DNA of 64,000 bases from Henckelia pumila (lineage: Eukaryota > Streptophyta > Magnoliopsida > Lamiales > Gesneriaceae): the NCBI RefSeq assembly GCF_033568475.1, contig NC_133122.1, positions 12,056,201-12,120,200 of the forward strand, read 5' to 3'. Shown one piece after another: positions 1 to 9,953 of the stretch (its first letter is position 1; each line of letters starts with the position of its first letter). The notes beneath the pieces are model-generated. The model was not told where the DNA came from, made no database searches, and worked only from the letters and a program-made list of their open reading frames with translations. Position numbers and translations under genes: made by a program.

Positions 1-199
1 CATCTTAAGCACGCATGTTAGACTGGTGTAGTGTAACGAGGTAATTGATGAAGTTCGTGTTTGCTTTATCATTGCACGACAATAGGTGTTTGTTGTTCAT
101 GATAGTGCTTTGGATTCTTGATAGTTGTTAGACATTGCATGTATGATCTTGGGTGTACCTATAAAATTTTTGAAAAAACTTTTGTTGAATATTAAGTTA

Positions 200-446
200 A
201 CTCCATCCGGGTTACGAGCAGAGATTGAAATCCTAATATCTTGTTCTTGAATAAGTATGCGGATTCCATGGGGTTGAAAATTTGAAATTTTAAAATAACA
301 ATTCCATCCGGGCTTGGACAATGATTGAAATCCTAATCTTTGTTCCATAACTAAGTTTGCGGGTTAAATGAGATTGATGCTCCATCCGAGCTATAGACGA
401 GGGGATTGAAATTCGAATCCTATCATAGTTATAGCTAAGTTTGCGG
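200..446. repeat. Three diverged tandem copies of a ~62-bp motif
   Basis: Three segments (about 200-262, 302-362 and 381-446) each begin with CTCCATCCG or TTCCATCCG, continue through GATTGAAAT and end near AAGTTTGCGG. Spacing between starts is about 80-100 bp. The array lies in the noncoding 3' part of the Athila-like element. Internal tandem arrays are common in untranslated parts of Athila/Tat elements. Confidence 0.6.
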
Positions 447-811
447 GTAATTATTGGGGCTAAAGCAATAACGGGTGCAAAATCTCGAGGTACGTAATTA
501 ATCTCAAGAAAGTGCATGTTTTTGTTTGGGATTGTTGAGATGACGGAGTGCTGGATTATGACACTTACACTGATTTTTCATAGGTCGCTAAGCATTCTTA
601 GGACAGATTCTTTTGAAGTTGCACGAAACTGGAATGACATGGCACACACTCACGTTTACGTAAAAAATGACAGTAAATTGTGAACAATCAGAAGTTTTTG
701 TGATTTTTAGTTGTTGAAGTTATAACTTATTGGAGGCTATGTTTTTCATGATTCATTCTCACTTATGTCGTTGTTTGCATATTGTTTTTTGTATGTCTTG
801 CTCGAGGGCAA

Positions 812-834
812 GCAAGATTTAAGTATGAGGGTGT
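812..834 (+). other. Polypurine tract of the Athila-like element
   Basis: A purine-rich run (AAGCAAGATTTAAGTATGAG followed by GG) ends just before the TGATAAGTGC start of the LTR. A polypurine tract at this point primes plus-strand DNA synthesis, which marks the following LTR as a 3' LTR of a plus-oriented element. Confidence 0.6.
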
Positions 835-2228
835 TGATAAGTGCATTTTATGTGCATTATTTCGTGATAGGTTTTTGTCTATTTTGTGTGCATTCATATT
901 GTTTTTATGTGTTTTTATGTGTTTTAGTGCATGTGTATGTATTTCACTCCTCGGATTAATTTTGTAGGAAAATGAATTGTTGAAGAGTGAATTACGGAGC
1001 AGATTTGTTCGAAAAATCAAATTTAATATTAGAAAATCCAAATCGGATCTCCAATGTTCAGAATAATGTTCAAAATGTTTTGAAGCTGCTGTCCAAATTT
1101 CAGCTCAATCTGATGGCTAGATCTTAAGATATGAATTTTTCAAAATCGTCACGCGGAGCAAAAAAAATCCACTCGCTCGAGCGAGAGTCTATGCTCGCTC
1201 GAGCGAGCCAGACTTGCCAAAAATCTTTCGGGACAGAGAGTTGCTCGCTCGAGCAAGATTTGTCTCCGCTCGAGCGAGAGTGGCGTGCAGATTCCATATA
1301 TTTGGAAACTCTTGGTCGAAAAGGAGGCTATCTTTTAGAGATCCTTTGACACTTAAATACCGATTTTTGCATCAGAAAGAAGGGTTTCTAACGCAGACAA
1401 CACAAGGGAGGCGGCTTCAAAGCTTGGGAGAAGATTTCTACACTTTTTCTTCTTCTGTTCTTCTTTATTTTTATTTAGTGAATTATAATTTCAATTATTG
1501 AGTAGTTTGTTTTCAACCAAGACGACGTGATTGGGCCGAACAAATTCATGTAGAAAACTTGGATGTTTGTTTTGGATTTTTTCAGACTTGATTTTATTTT
1601 ATTGATTGTCAGATGTATATTTGTCTTGTGAATAGCTTGATCAACTGTTTTCTTGCATGTTAATCGATTTCAAGTCGACAGAGGAGGTATTGATTTTGAT
1701 CACTCTGATAATTAACACATGGTAAAACCGACTAGAAATAGAATTCGGTTTCAGTGTGCGGTTTGGGTGTAAACTGAATTTTCATAAATATTCAATGCAT
1801 TCAAATTTGATTAGAATTACGAAAGATTAATCCGTCAATATTTGAGTAGGTTTGATTGTTCTAGAAATAAACCTTTGAACAAATTAGGAGAATTCCCGTG
1901 AATTAAAATTAAATCTGAGTTCTGAATCAACTACATGTTTCATGATTTGTTCGGTACCTACGTGTGTCTTGGTTGTCTTATTTTAATTAATTTTATCTTC
2001 AGTTATTTTAATTCTTATTTCTTAAGCAGTTTTTATTTTATATTCTTATTTTTATTTAATTCAAAATCCATTCTATTATTTTGTCTAGATTAAGTAAAAT
2101 AATTAAATCTTGAGAATTGACAACAGTCTCTGTGGGATCGATACTTGGACTCTCTGTCCACTTTACTATTACTTGACCTGGTACGCTTGCCAGTTGATTT
2201 TTAATCATACCGATTTAGCCGGTCAACA
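835..2228 (+). repeat. 3' LTR of the Athila-like element
   Basis: It begins TGATAAGTGCATTTTATG after a polypurine tract and ends GGTCAACA at 2228, so it has TG...CA ends and a length of 1394 bp. No primer-binding site follows, which agrees with a 3' LTR. It contains a cluster of CGCTCGAGCGAG palindromes at about 1170-1290. The partner LTR is outside the window, so neither target-site duplication nor age can be judged. Low-complexity open frames inside it are not genes. Confidence 0.6.
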
Positions 2229-2265
2229 GTCAACTAAGATTTTAAGGGTCCTGTCCTGGTCAAGT

Positions 2266-3455
2266 TTTTAGGGTGACCACAAGGGGCATTGGTTTTACCA
2301 ATTTTCGAGCTGGTTGGGCTTTTGAGATAACCACGAGTTACATGGGTTTACATCGTGTCGAGCTGGTCGGGCTTTTGAGATAACCTCGAGTGTCATGGGT
2401 TTACATCGTTCCGAGCTGGTCGCGCTTTTGAGATAACCACGAGTGACGTGGGTTTACATGGTGCCGAGCTGTTCGGGCTTTTGAGATAACCACGAGTGAG
2501 GTGGGTTTACATGGTGCCGAGCTGGTCGGGATTTTGAGATAACCACAAGTGACGTGGGTTTACATCGTGCCAAGCTGGTGGGAATTTTGAGATAACCACG
2601 AGTGGCGTGGGTTTACATCGTGCCAAGCTTGTTGGGCTTTTGAGATAACCACGAGTAGCATGGGTTTACATCGTGCCGAGCTGGTTGGGCTTTTGAGATA
2701 ACCACGAGTGGCATGGTTTTACATCGTGCCGAGCTGGTCGGGATTTTGAGATAACCACGAGTGGCGTGGGTTTACATCGTGACGATGGGGTCGGGGTTTG
2801 GTATTTGACCACGAAGTGCGTGGTGAGTACCGAGCTGGTCGGGCTTTGAATTTGACCAATAAGTGTGTGGTAGGTGCCGAGCTGGTCGGGCTTTTAATTT
2901 GACCACGAAGTGCGTGGTAGGTGCCGAGCTGATCGGGCTTTGAATTTGACCACATAGTGCGTGGTAGGTGCCAAGCTGGTCGGGCTTTTGAGATAACCAC
3001 GAGTGGCGTGGGTTTACATCATGCCGAGCTGGTCGGGCTTCTGAGATAACCACGAGTGACGTGGGTTTACATCGTGCCGAGCTGGTCGGGATTTTGAGAT
3101 AACCACGAGTGGTGTGGGTTTACATCGTGCCGAGCTGGTTGAGCTTTTGAGATAACCATGAGTGGCATGGGTTTACATCGTACCGAGCTGGTTGGGTTTT
3201 TGAGATAACCACAAGTGGCATGGGTTTACATCGTGCCAAGCTGGTCGGGATTTTGAGATAACCACGAGTGGCGTGGGTTTAAATCGTGCCGATCGGGTCA
3301 GAATTTGGTATTTGACCACGAAGTGCGTGGTGAGTGCCGAGCTGGTCGGACTTTGAATTTGACCATGAAGTGCATGGTAGGTGGCAAGGTGGTCGGGCTT
3401 TGAATTTGACCACGAAGTGCGTGGTAGGTGCCGAGCTGGTCGGGCTTTGAAATTC
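2266..3455. repeat. Minisatellite of 53-bp (A) and 47-bp (B) units in a higher-order pattern
   Basis: Unit A contains GAGCTGGTCGGG, TTTTGAGATAACCACGAGTG and GGGTTTACATCGTGCC and recurs every 53 bp. Unit B contains the same GAGCTGGTCGGG start followed by TTTGAATTTGACCACGAAG and TGCGTGGTAGGTGCC, and recurs every 47 bp. Reading left to right there are about nine A units (from 2307), one transitional unit (2784), three B units (2831-2971), then six A units (2972-3289), another transitional unit (3290) and three B units (3336 on). The array stops abruptly near 3455. It lies between an Athila-like LTR and a minus-strand Tat-like gag. It may be the internal tandem repeat of the Tat element. Confidence 0.85.
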
Positions 3456-3635
3456 TTCGCGCTTGACAAAAACATGTATTTTTTATTAATAACTCAAAAA
3501 GATATTTTCAAAAGTTGAAAAATAACAACACAGTTTGGCTACTATTAAAAACAAAAGTAATGAAATAACTCACAACACATTGTGTTATGAGGGTCGGTAG
3601 CGGAGTAGGATTGTCCTGACAACTATGCATAATAT
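3456..3635. other. Short AT-rich spacer
   Basis: Between the minisatellite and the gag pseudogene there are about 180 bases with no recognisable gene or repeat. If the minisatellite belongs to the Tat element, this is element-internal untranslated sequence. Confidence 0.4.
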
Positions 3636-4814
3636 TTATTTACGTGTTGGGCGTTCCATTACCTCTTTCCTTTTCTCAGAATTATCGGGACCGTCTCGAT
3701 CCCTTTTTTCTGGTCGATACCTTCCTCCTTGTCGCGCTACCAGTATATCTTTCATCACATTATCTTGTTGAATTATCCTCTCAATCTCTTGTTCCAGTTG
3801 TCGACATTCGTTGGTGATGTGCGCATATTCCTTGTGAAAGTCACAGTACTTGTCTGATTTTGGCCTACGAGGTCTGTGTTCACTCCATGGAGGCCTTTGT
3901 AGAAGCTGTCTATCAACACAGATCTGGAGGGCTCGAGTTTTGCTCATCTTTAAGGGCGTGAAAGAGGCAAATTTCCCCAACACTTTGGGTGGGGATAGTG
4001 GTCCGCTTTGCTGAGGCATGACCGAGGGCATAGAAATTTTTGGACTTTTGGGCTGCTCTTCATTTTTACTCGATCGAGAAGCTTGTATCTCTTCCAAATT
4101 CACGTACTTCTCAGCATGAGCTAGTAATTCCTCATACGTGGAGTGTGGTTTTTTTATCAATGATTTGAGAAAATCTCCCATGGTGAGTCCTTGGATGAAG
4201 GCACTGATGAGCAAATCAGTCGTAGCTGCGGGTACCTCTAGGGCCAAGGTGCTAAATCTGCGAATATACGCCCGCAAGTCTTCTTGATCTCGTTGATTGA
4301 TAGCAAAAAAGACTAAAAGTAGTTGTGGGATGTTTTTTTCTACTAGCAAAGTGATGCAGGAAAGTCTTGCTAAAGTCCTTGAACTTATTAATATCTCCAA
4401 GATGCAGTAGGTTGAACCATTGCTGTGTTGGCCCTATCAGGGTGGTGAGGAAGACCCGGCACTTGATCGGGTCGAAATATTTGTGCAGCAGGGCGGCGTT
4501 CTCAAAACGAGACAGGTGTTCTTCCGGATCTCTCTTTCCATCGTATTCCCCAATGTGCTGAAACTTGAAATTCTTGGGGAGTTAGACTCTAATTTTTAAG
4601 CAGAAAAAGGGACGTTCCGGACTGGTGTAACAAGGTACCTGAATTGTTTCTTCTTCAAGAACTCCATCTCCTCTTTCAATCTTCTGACTTCTTCCAACTG
4701 AGCATTCTGATCTTGGGGTGGAAAATGGACTCCTTCCCTTGCAGCTAAGGCTCTGTCATTAGCAACAACAATGAGTTGTTCCATCTGTGCATTTACTCCA
4801 TTCGCGTCAGCCAT
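3636..4814 (-). pseudogene. gag of a Tat-lineage Ty3/gypsy element, frameshifted
   Basis: On the minus strand translation starts at 4814 (MADANGVNAQMEQLI) with a predicted coiled, charged N-terminus (LEEVRRLKEEMEFLKKK). A capsid-like domain follows in a second frame at about 4580-4310, with segments such as FQHIGEYDGKRDPEEHLSRF and VFLTTLIGPTQQWFNLL. It continues in a third frame from about 4305 (AINQRDQEDLRAYIRRFSTL) to the stop at 3636. One shift falls in a run of T/A bases near 4303-4308. The C-terminal part is rich in Lys, Arg, Pro and Gln and holds a Cys/His-like stretch (YCDFHKEYAHITNECRQLE), a possible divergent zinc knuckle. No protease or polymerase follows, so the element is internally deleted. 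Gag forms the particle shell in the cytoplasm; this copy cannot be made intact. Confidence 0.8.
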
Positions 4815-4837
4815 CTCAACTCTTTTTTCTTCAAATT

Positions 4838-4853
4838 CCCACAGACGGCGCCA
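4838..4853 (-). other. Primer-binding site of the Tat-like element
   Basis: The minus strand reads TGGCGCCGTCTGTGGG directly downstream of the LTR end at 4856, the layout usual for Tat-lineage primer-binding sites. I do not assign the tRNA. Confidence 0.6.
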
Positions 4854-4855
4854 AT

Positions 4856-5531
4856 TGATGATATCGAAATTTTCCTCCGGGTTCGGTATGGTAGAGCGGA
4901 TTTCCGAATCTTTTCAAAACCAGGTCGGGTTGGGCACGTCAAGGTTCTGCACAGATAGAAACTTCGTTAAGGGGTGCCTAAAGTGTTTTCGATATGACCC
5001 CTCCGATGCCTAAGTCAGTGCTCGAAAATAAAAGAGCGTGACAAAAAAGGAAGAACGGGACAATATGCGTGAGTGTGTGAGTCGGGAGTGAATAGGAGAG
5101 ATTAATAAAACCATGGACCATACCTGTATTTATAGGGGCTAGAGGGGTAAGTTACCTTGTGGAGGTAGAATTTGTATTAGGGTAGAACTTTACTCAAGGT
5201 TAGAACCTTGATCAAGTAGAACTCAGTTACCCTAGCAACCAAAAGTCTTGAACCAAATTACCAACCATATCACATTCCGGATTCATGGGATATTATCCTT
5301 ATCTATTAAAGATTTCCATATATTTGATAATGATAAAAGGTTCTAGATATTGGGCCCGAGTTTGGATTCTATATTACCTGGTTTGGCCTTGGTCTAAAGA
5401 CCATGATTGATCTTAGATTCTTGATTGGGCCCCCAGGCCGTATGCCTTAAACCCAGATCGGGTCTTGCTCTACCCAAGTAGGGTTCAGCCCAATAGGATT
5501 TTGAAATTAGGACCTGTATTTCGAGTCATCA
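4856..5531 (-). repeat. 5' LTR of the Tat-like element (minus strand)
   Basis: The inner edge at 4856 is fixed by the adjoining primer-binding site. The outer edge is proposed at 5531 because TGATGA at 4856 and TCATCA at 5526-5531 form matching TG...CA termini, giving 676 bp. A minus-strand TATA motif at 5127-5134 lies inside. The partner LTR is absent, so the outer edge is an estimate. Confidence 0.45.
5127..5134 (-). promoter_or_regulatory. TATA box in the minus-strand LTR
   Basis: The plus strand TATTTATA reads TATAAATA on the minus strand, about 270 bp before the primer-binding site and pointing toward gag. That is the usual place for LTR promoter sequence. Confidence 0.45.
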
Positions 5532-6164
5532 CCTTTTTCCCTATCTAGACTATTTCAGACTGAGCTTCTTGTAAGATAAGACCCAATGGGCTTTAAAATA
5601 CCTGTCAAAGATATGGGTTGCTGGGCTCGGGTCAGATCAAACCCATGTACTTTATAGGGACATAAAAAACATTGAAATTGTGAAACTTCTTTCACAACCT
5701 CTTATGATCCTTGTGATACTGATGCATTGGCATGCTATCTGTACAAACAGAAATAACCTTAAATAGAATGAGTGCAAGTAAATAGGATTAAATACACACT
5801 TATAACTACAGTTAACAAAAGAAATCTACATAAAAGAAAATCATATATCTCCAAAAAAAATTCTCGTGTATGTGGAAGTAGAAGGTTATTATATACAACA
5901 GTTTCAATATGTACACCAGATCGATAATCTAAATTTCCATCGTTTACCACCATATTTGTGCAATGTTTTTCAAATTCAAATTAAATTTGCAGAATATACC
6001 TATTAAATGAAGATGAATTTAAAAACATTCTTTTTGAATAAAAATAAAATTTTTCAAATATAACCAATTCTTAGTAGAACTAAGTCAAACTTTAAGGATT
6101 TAGTCTTAGTTTTACATAAACTTCAATCTTTAATTCAATTCTAAAAGGTACACGTTTATAAATT

Positions 6165-6345
6165 ATCAAATTATATTATATGTCAAGTAAATTGGACAGA
6201 CACTTACGCCAGAGTCTATTTCGAACTTATTGATGTCGATCACATTTTGAAAGTTGAGAGTGACTTGATGAGGCGACTAGATACAAAACACTAGATAATG
6301 AATACCTGAAAGTTGAAAGTGACTGGATGAGGCAAATATAATCAA
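6165..6345. repeat. Copy 1 of a duplicated ~180-bp segment
   Basis: Sequence around AAATTATATTATATGTCAAG, then GAAAGTTGAGAGTGACTTG and GAAAGTTGAAAGTGACTGG, matches a second copy that is now split between 7451-7490 and 14121-14246. Each copy has two internal repeats of the GAAAGTT...GTGACT..ATGAG motif about 60 bp apart. Copy 2 was intact before the Athila-type element entered it. Confidence 0.6.
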
Positions 6346-7450
6346 GCACTTTGTGAAAGTTTTTTTTTAATTTTTATTAAAAAAGCGACGTCCCTGTAAT
6401 TTATACGCACTCAACCAATTCAGTGAAGATGTGACCAAAAATTAAAGATTAGTGCTGATATCTTGCGGCCACAACTCAAAATGTAGTTTCACATTAAGAT
6501 AAATTACTGGTAATGAATTAAAAAATGACAAGGGAAGAAGAGATCAAATTTGCAATACCTCAATAGAGTGAAATGGAAAACACAAAATCATTAACAACTG
6601 ATCTGTTACATGAGTGAGGAATTTTTAGAAAAAATAAATTTATGTTCAAGTTTTGCAATATTAATTAAAAGAATAAAACATAAACAAAGTGCATGTATGC
6701 CATACATTTAATTTAATAAATACATAATTTATGAGAATTGAGAAACTTTGATGTGTAAAAAAATTGCTTTAGACAAGAGAATTTGCACGAAAAGATTTAA
6801 ACATTTGGGTTGATAATGTTCAATGTAGTAAAATAATTTTATTTTTCAACAATTAAAAAACTATATATGTAATCGCCATTTGAGCTTGAAGTTTCCAGAT
6901 GTTTCAATTTTTTGTGAATTAAAATTCTCATGTTCCAATACATATTGACCATACTGTTATGATAATGTAGAAAAATAGCTAAATTTGAAATGGGTAACAT
7001 TAAATTGGAAAAAAAACAAAACAAAACAAAGTATTTTAGAGAACTTGTGGCACTATCTACTCTACATTGTCACCGGCATTTTCATGAGACAATGAGTAGG
7101 AAATTTGAATATCGAGTAAAGAGTCCATAAATTAGGAATCACATTAAAAAATGGAGAATATTTTAAAATTAAAATGGATATAACAATTTTTTTTTATACA
7201 GAATTTGGTTAAAAGTATAGGTAATAAAGTGTTTGCTAATCATCCATAATTATTTTGAAAGCATAACCAAAATTAAGGATAACGAAGAAATTTGCAAACG
7301 TTTTAAAAAAAAAAACTTGAAGTAAGAGTTCAATTTTGTTTCCAATACTTTGTTGTTTCTTATTATTGTTTCCTGATGAACAATTTGGCAGGAAAAAATA
7401 TAAGTGACACAAATATCTTTAAGAAAAAACACATTTTTCAAAAGACTGGA

Positions 7451-7490
7451 AATTTTAAAATTATATTATTTCTCAAGTACAATGGATAGG
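7451..7490. repeat. Copy 2 of the duplicated segment, left part
   Basis: The run AAAATTATATTATTTCTCAAG and the following AATGGATAG align with copy 1 near 6172-6205. The match resumes across the Athila-type element at 14121. That continuity supports a simple insertion into a pre-existing repeat. Confidence 0.55.
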
Positions 7491-9003
7491 TGATGTGTCC
7501 ATATTTTTTTATGTTTAGTTGGAATAAAATGTTATAATTCGATGCATTTTGAATGATAAATTTGGTTTTATAGTTCCTAATGTAATTTGTGGTTTGATTT
7601 AGGAATGAGTTAGGAAAATGGTTGAATTTACAACAAAGATGGAAAAAGCATCTGCATGCTTGAAGAAGAAGAGAAGACTTGTGCATGGGAATTGAATGAG
7701 AGCATCTGCTCTTGAGAAAGGATTAAGATTGGAGCAGCTGCGCGATTGAGTTTGTGGTTTGCGCTAGAAAGCAGCGCTATTGGGGAGTGCGTTGCTGTTG
7801 GGGAGTGCTAACGCACATGGAAAGAATTGGTATGGGCAAGGGGCTGTGCGAGTGAAAAATTGAAGCAGATGTTTGGGCCGCTCGATCCGCAGACTTCAAC
7901 CGATCGAGCGGCCGCAAGAAATATGAAAGCAATAGGGCATGGAATTTTAGCTCAATCGATCGGTCAATCTTTACCGATCGAGCGAGACGGGCTGTTCGGA
8001 AATAAATCTTTCAATTAGGAATTTTTATTTTTTAGGATTCTAGCCTTAATTAAAATATATATTTCGAATTTTAGAGTCCTTGGCGGATTCTGAATACTTT
8101 TCGGACGATAGAAGGCAGGAAAACTCTCTTGGCGGCTAGGTTTCTTCTCTCTTTTCTTAAATTTAATTTTTCTTTCATGAATTTTTTTTGTAGAATTCAT
8201 GAATATTGTTGGCTAAGTTTTAGAACTTGATTGAGGAAGATGGACCCTTGATTTTGTTTATTCATGAGATTTTGATTTTCAGTGTTTGATTATTATCGAG
8301 TATCAAAAGTTGTTTTGGATTGATTGTCATGCTTGTGAATGAGATTTTTGGATTGACCATCTTAGGATTTCATTATACAATCTACTGCTAAATTATAATT
8401 CAAATCCGTAATTGTTTGAACCATCTAATTTTTGAAGCAACTACGTTTAATATTTTCCGTTGGTGAATTTGTTAAATGTAGGAACAACAATTGACTAGAT
8501 TAAATACAATCGCTGGTATTTGTGTTTTCTAGATTCATCAGTTTTACTAGCTTGAATGCTACCTTAAATTTAAATCTAGATTGCTGATATCTGGGTTGAT
8601 TTATTGGTAAGAGTTAATCTAGAACGCTTGTGTCTAATTAACTAAGATTAAGGTAAAACATGAATTAAACTTTCAATGATGAATATTTGATAGGATTAAT
8701 TATTTTTAGGTAATCGATGATTGAATGAATGATATCAAGGGTGTAGTCGACCGATACCAAGACTTGTTTCTTATTGCTTTATTTAGTATAATTTTAATCT
8801 TGCATGTTAGTGATAAACTTGAATTTTAATTTGCTTAAATTTTCAGTAGTTAATCTCAAATTCAAAACACCCCCTTTTACTTTGTTTTTAGAACACATAA
8901 ATTTTCCTTTCCTCGTGGGAACGATCCCTACTCTCACTACTACATATCTTATTTATCTGAGTTGAGTCGGGTAATTTGGGCGTGACACGATTAAGCGCTA
9001 CCA
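7491..9003 (+). repeat. 5' LTR of the Athila-type element
   Basis: It starts TGATGTGTCCATATTT and ends GCGCTACCA, directly before the primer-binding site, for a length of 1513 bp. It contains CGATCGAGCG motifs near 7900-7985. It has one copy of an 18-bp unit (GCGTTGCTGTTGGGGAGT) where the 3' LTR has two. Confidence 0.85.
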
Positions 9004-9008
9004 AATTT

Positions 9009-9026
9009 TGGCAACGTTGCCGGGGA
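9009..9026 (+). other. Primer-binding site, tRNA-Asp type
   Basis: TGGCAACGTTGCCGGGGA lies six bases after the LTR end. It differs at two positions from the sequence complementary to the 3' end of plant tRNA-Asp, the primer used by Athila elements. Confidence 0.75.
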
Positions 9027-9237
9027 AGGCGTTTAGTTTATTTGTGTTCTTGTTTTTGTTTTTATTTTCTATTCTTTCCCCCAATGCTTCTCGGGTTTGT
9101 TAATTCTTACAGGAGAATCTTCTGAAAAATAATTCCCCTACGATTCAGAGATAGAGAGAACACTCCATAGAAGAAGGAAGGAGGCTCGTAGGAAACAAGA
9201 AGAGGAAGAGCTACTGACTTAAATTCCTAAGGAATAA

Positions 9238-9953
9238 ATGGCTGCCAACGCAAATCTGAGCCTGAGACAATTAGGCACTCCTGATCCAATCCAACAGCCC
9301 TTATGCATTACTTTTCCTACTCTAGAAAATAATGCTACTTTTGAGCTTAAATCTGGATTAATTCACTTATTGACTTCTTTTCATGGTCTTGCAGGTGAGG
9401 ACCCTAACAAGCACTTGATGGAATTCCATGTGGTTTGCACAAGTATGAAACCCCATGGAGTAACAGAGGAGCAAATCCAGCTGAGAGCCTTTCCTTTTTC
9501 TTTAAAGAATGCTGCAAAGGATTGGCTATACTACCTACCTCCTGGGTCCATTACCACTTAGACTGAGATGAAAAGAATTTTTCTGGAGAAGTACTTCCCA
9601 GCTTCTAGAGCAGCCAACATCAGGAAGGAGAACTATGGGATCAAGCAATACACAGGGGAATCACTTCATGAATACTGAGAGCGGTTCAAATGCTTTGTGC
9701 TAGCTGTCCGCAACATCAGATAAGTGAGAACTTGTTGATTCAATACACTTACGAAGGGTTGTTACCTCATGACAGGAGTATGTTAGATGCGGCCAGTGGA
9801 TGAGTTTTTATTGATAAAACTTCAGTGCAAGCAAGGAATTTGATTGAGAATATGGCTGCCAATTCTCAGCAATTTGGCACCAACAGGAATGATCATACAC
9901 CAAGGAAAAATAGCGAGGTAAATGTCTCTTCTCTTGAGCAACAATTGATTTAA
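9238..9953 (+). pseudogene. gag, N-terminal capsid part, with stop codons
   Basis: The start at 9238 (MAANANLSLRQLGTPDPIQQ) opens a capsid-like gag domain. Typical residues are GLAGEDPNKHLMEFH and AFPFSLKNAAKDWLYYLPPG. The frame stops at 9559-9561 where a Trp codon is expected (TTxTEMKRIFLEKYFP continues after it). It stops again after GESLHEY, again at a likely Trp codon, and once more near 9720. Both Trp-site stops are single G-to-A changes. Gag would assemble the particle; this part cannot be translated through. It leads into the zinc-knuckle and protease frame from 9954. Confidence 0.8.

Larger units (their letters stand above)
1..834 (+). mobile_element. 3' internal end of an Athila-like LTR retrotransposon (noncoding)
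   Basis: This stretch ends in a purine-rich tract directly before an LTR, so it reads as the untranslated 3' part of an element whose body lies left of the window. No coding region is recognisable; the open frames are short and unlike gag or pol. A CTCGAGGGCAAGCAAG segment precedes the LTR and closely matches the same position in the element at 7491-14120, which suggests the same broad lineage. The lineage call is inference from that likeness. Confidence 0.5.
5532..7490. other. AT-rich spacer, no gene recognised
   Basis: This is the left flank of the Athila-type element. It is strongly AT-rich, with many poly-A and poly-T runs and only short open frames on either strand that resemble nothing I know. 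One segment (6165-6345) is repeated next to the insertion sites of the next two elements. Confidence 0.5.

Noticed and set aside
2266..3455. Regular repeats resembling a CRISPR array.
   Set aside because: The whole unit repeats with no unique spacers, and the sequence is eukaryotic.
2719..3475. Minus-strand open frames of about 93-100 codons in the minisatellite that give repeated GTYHALRGQIKSP-like peptides.
   Set aside because: They follow from the repeat unit alone. Units of 53 and 47 bp are not multiples of three, so the frame changes with every unit.
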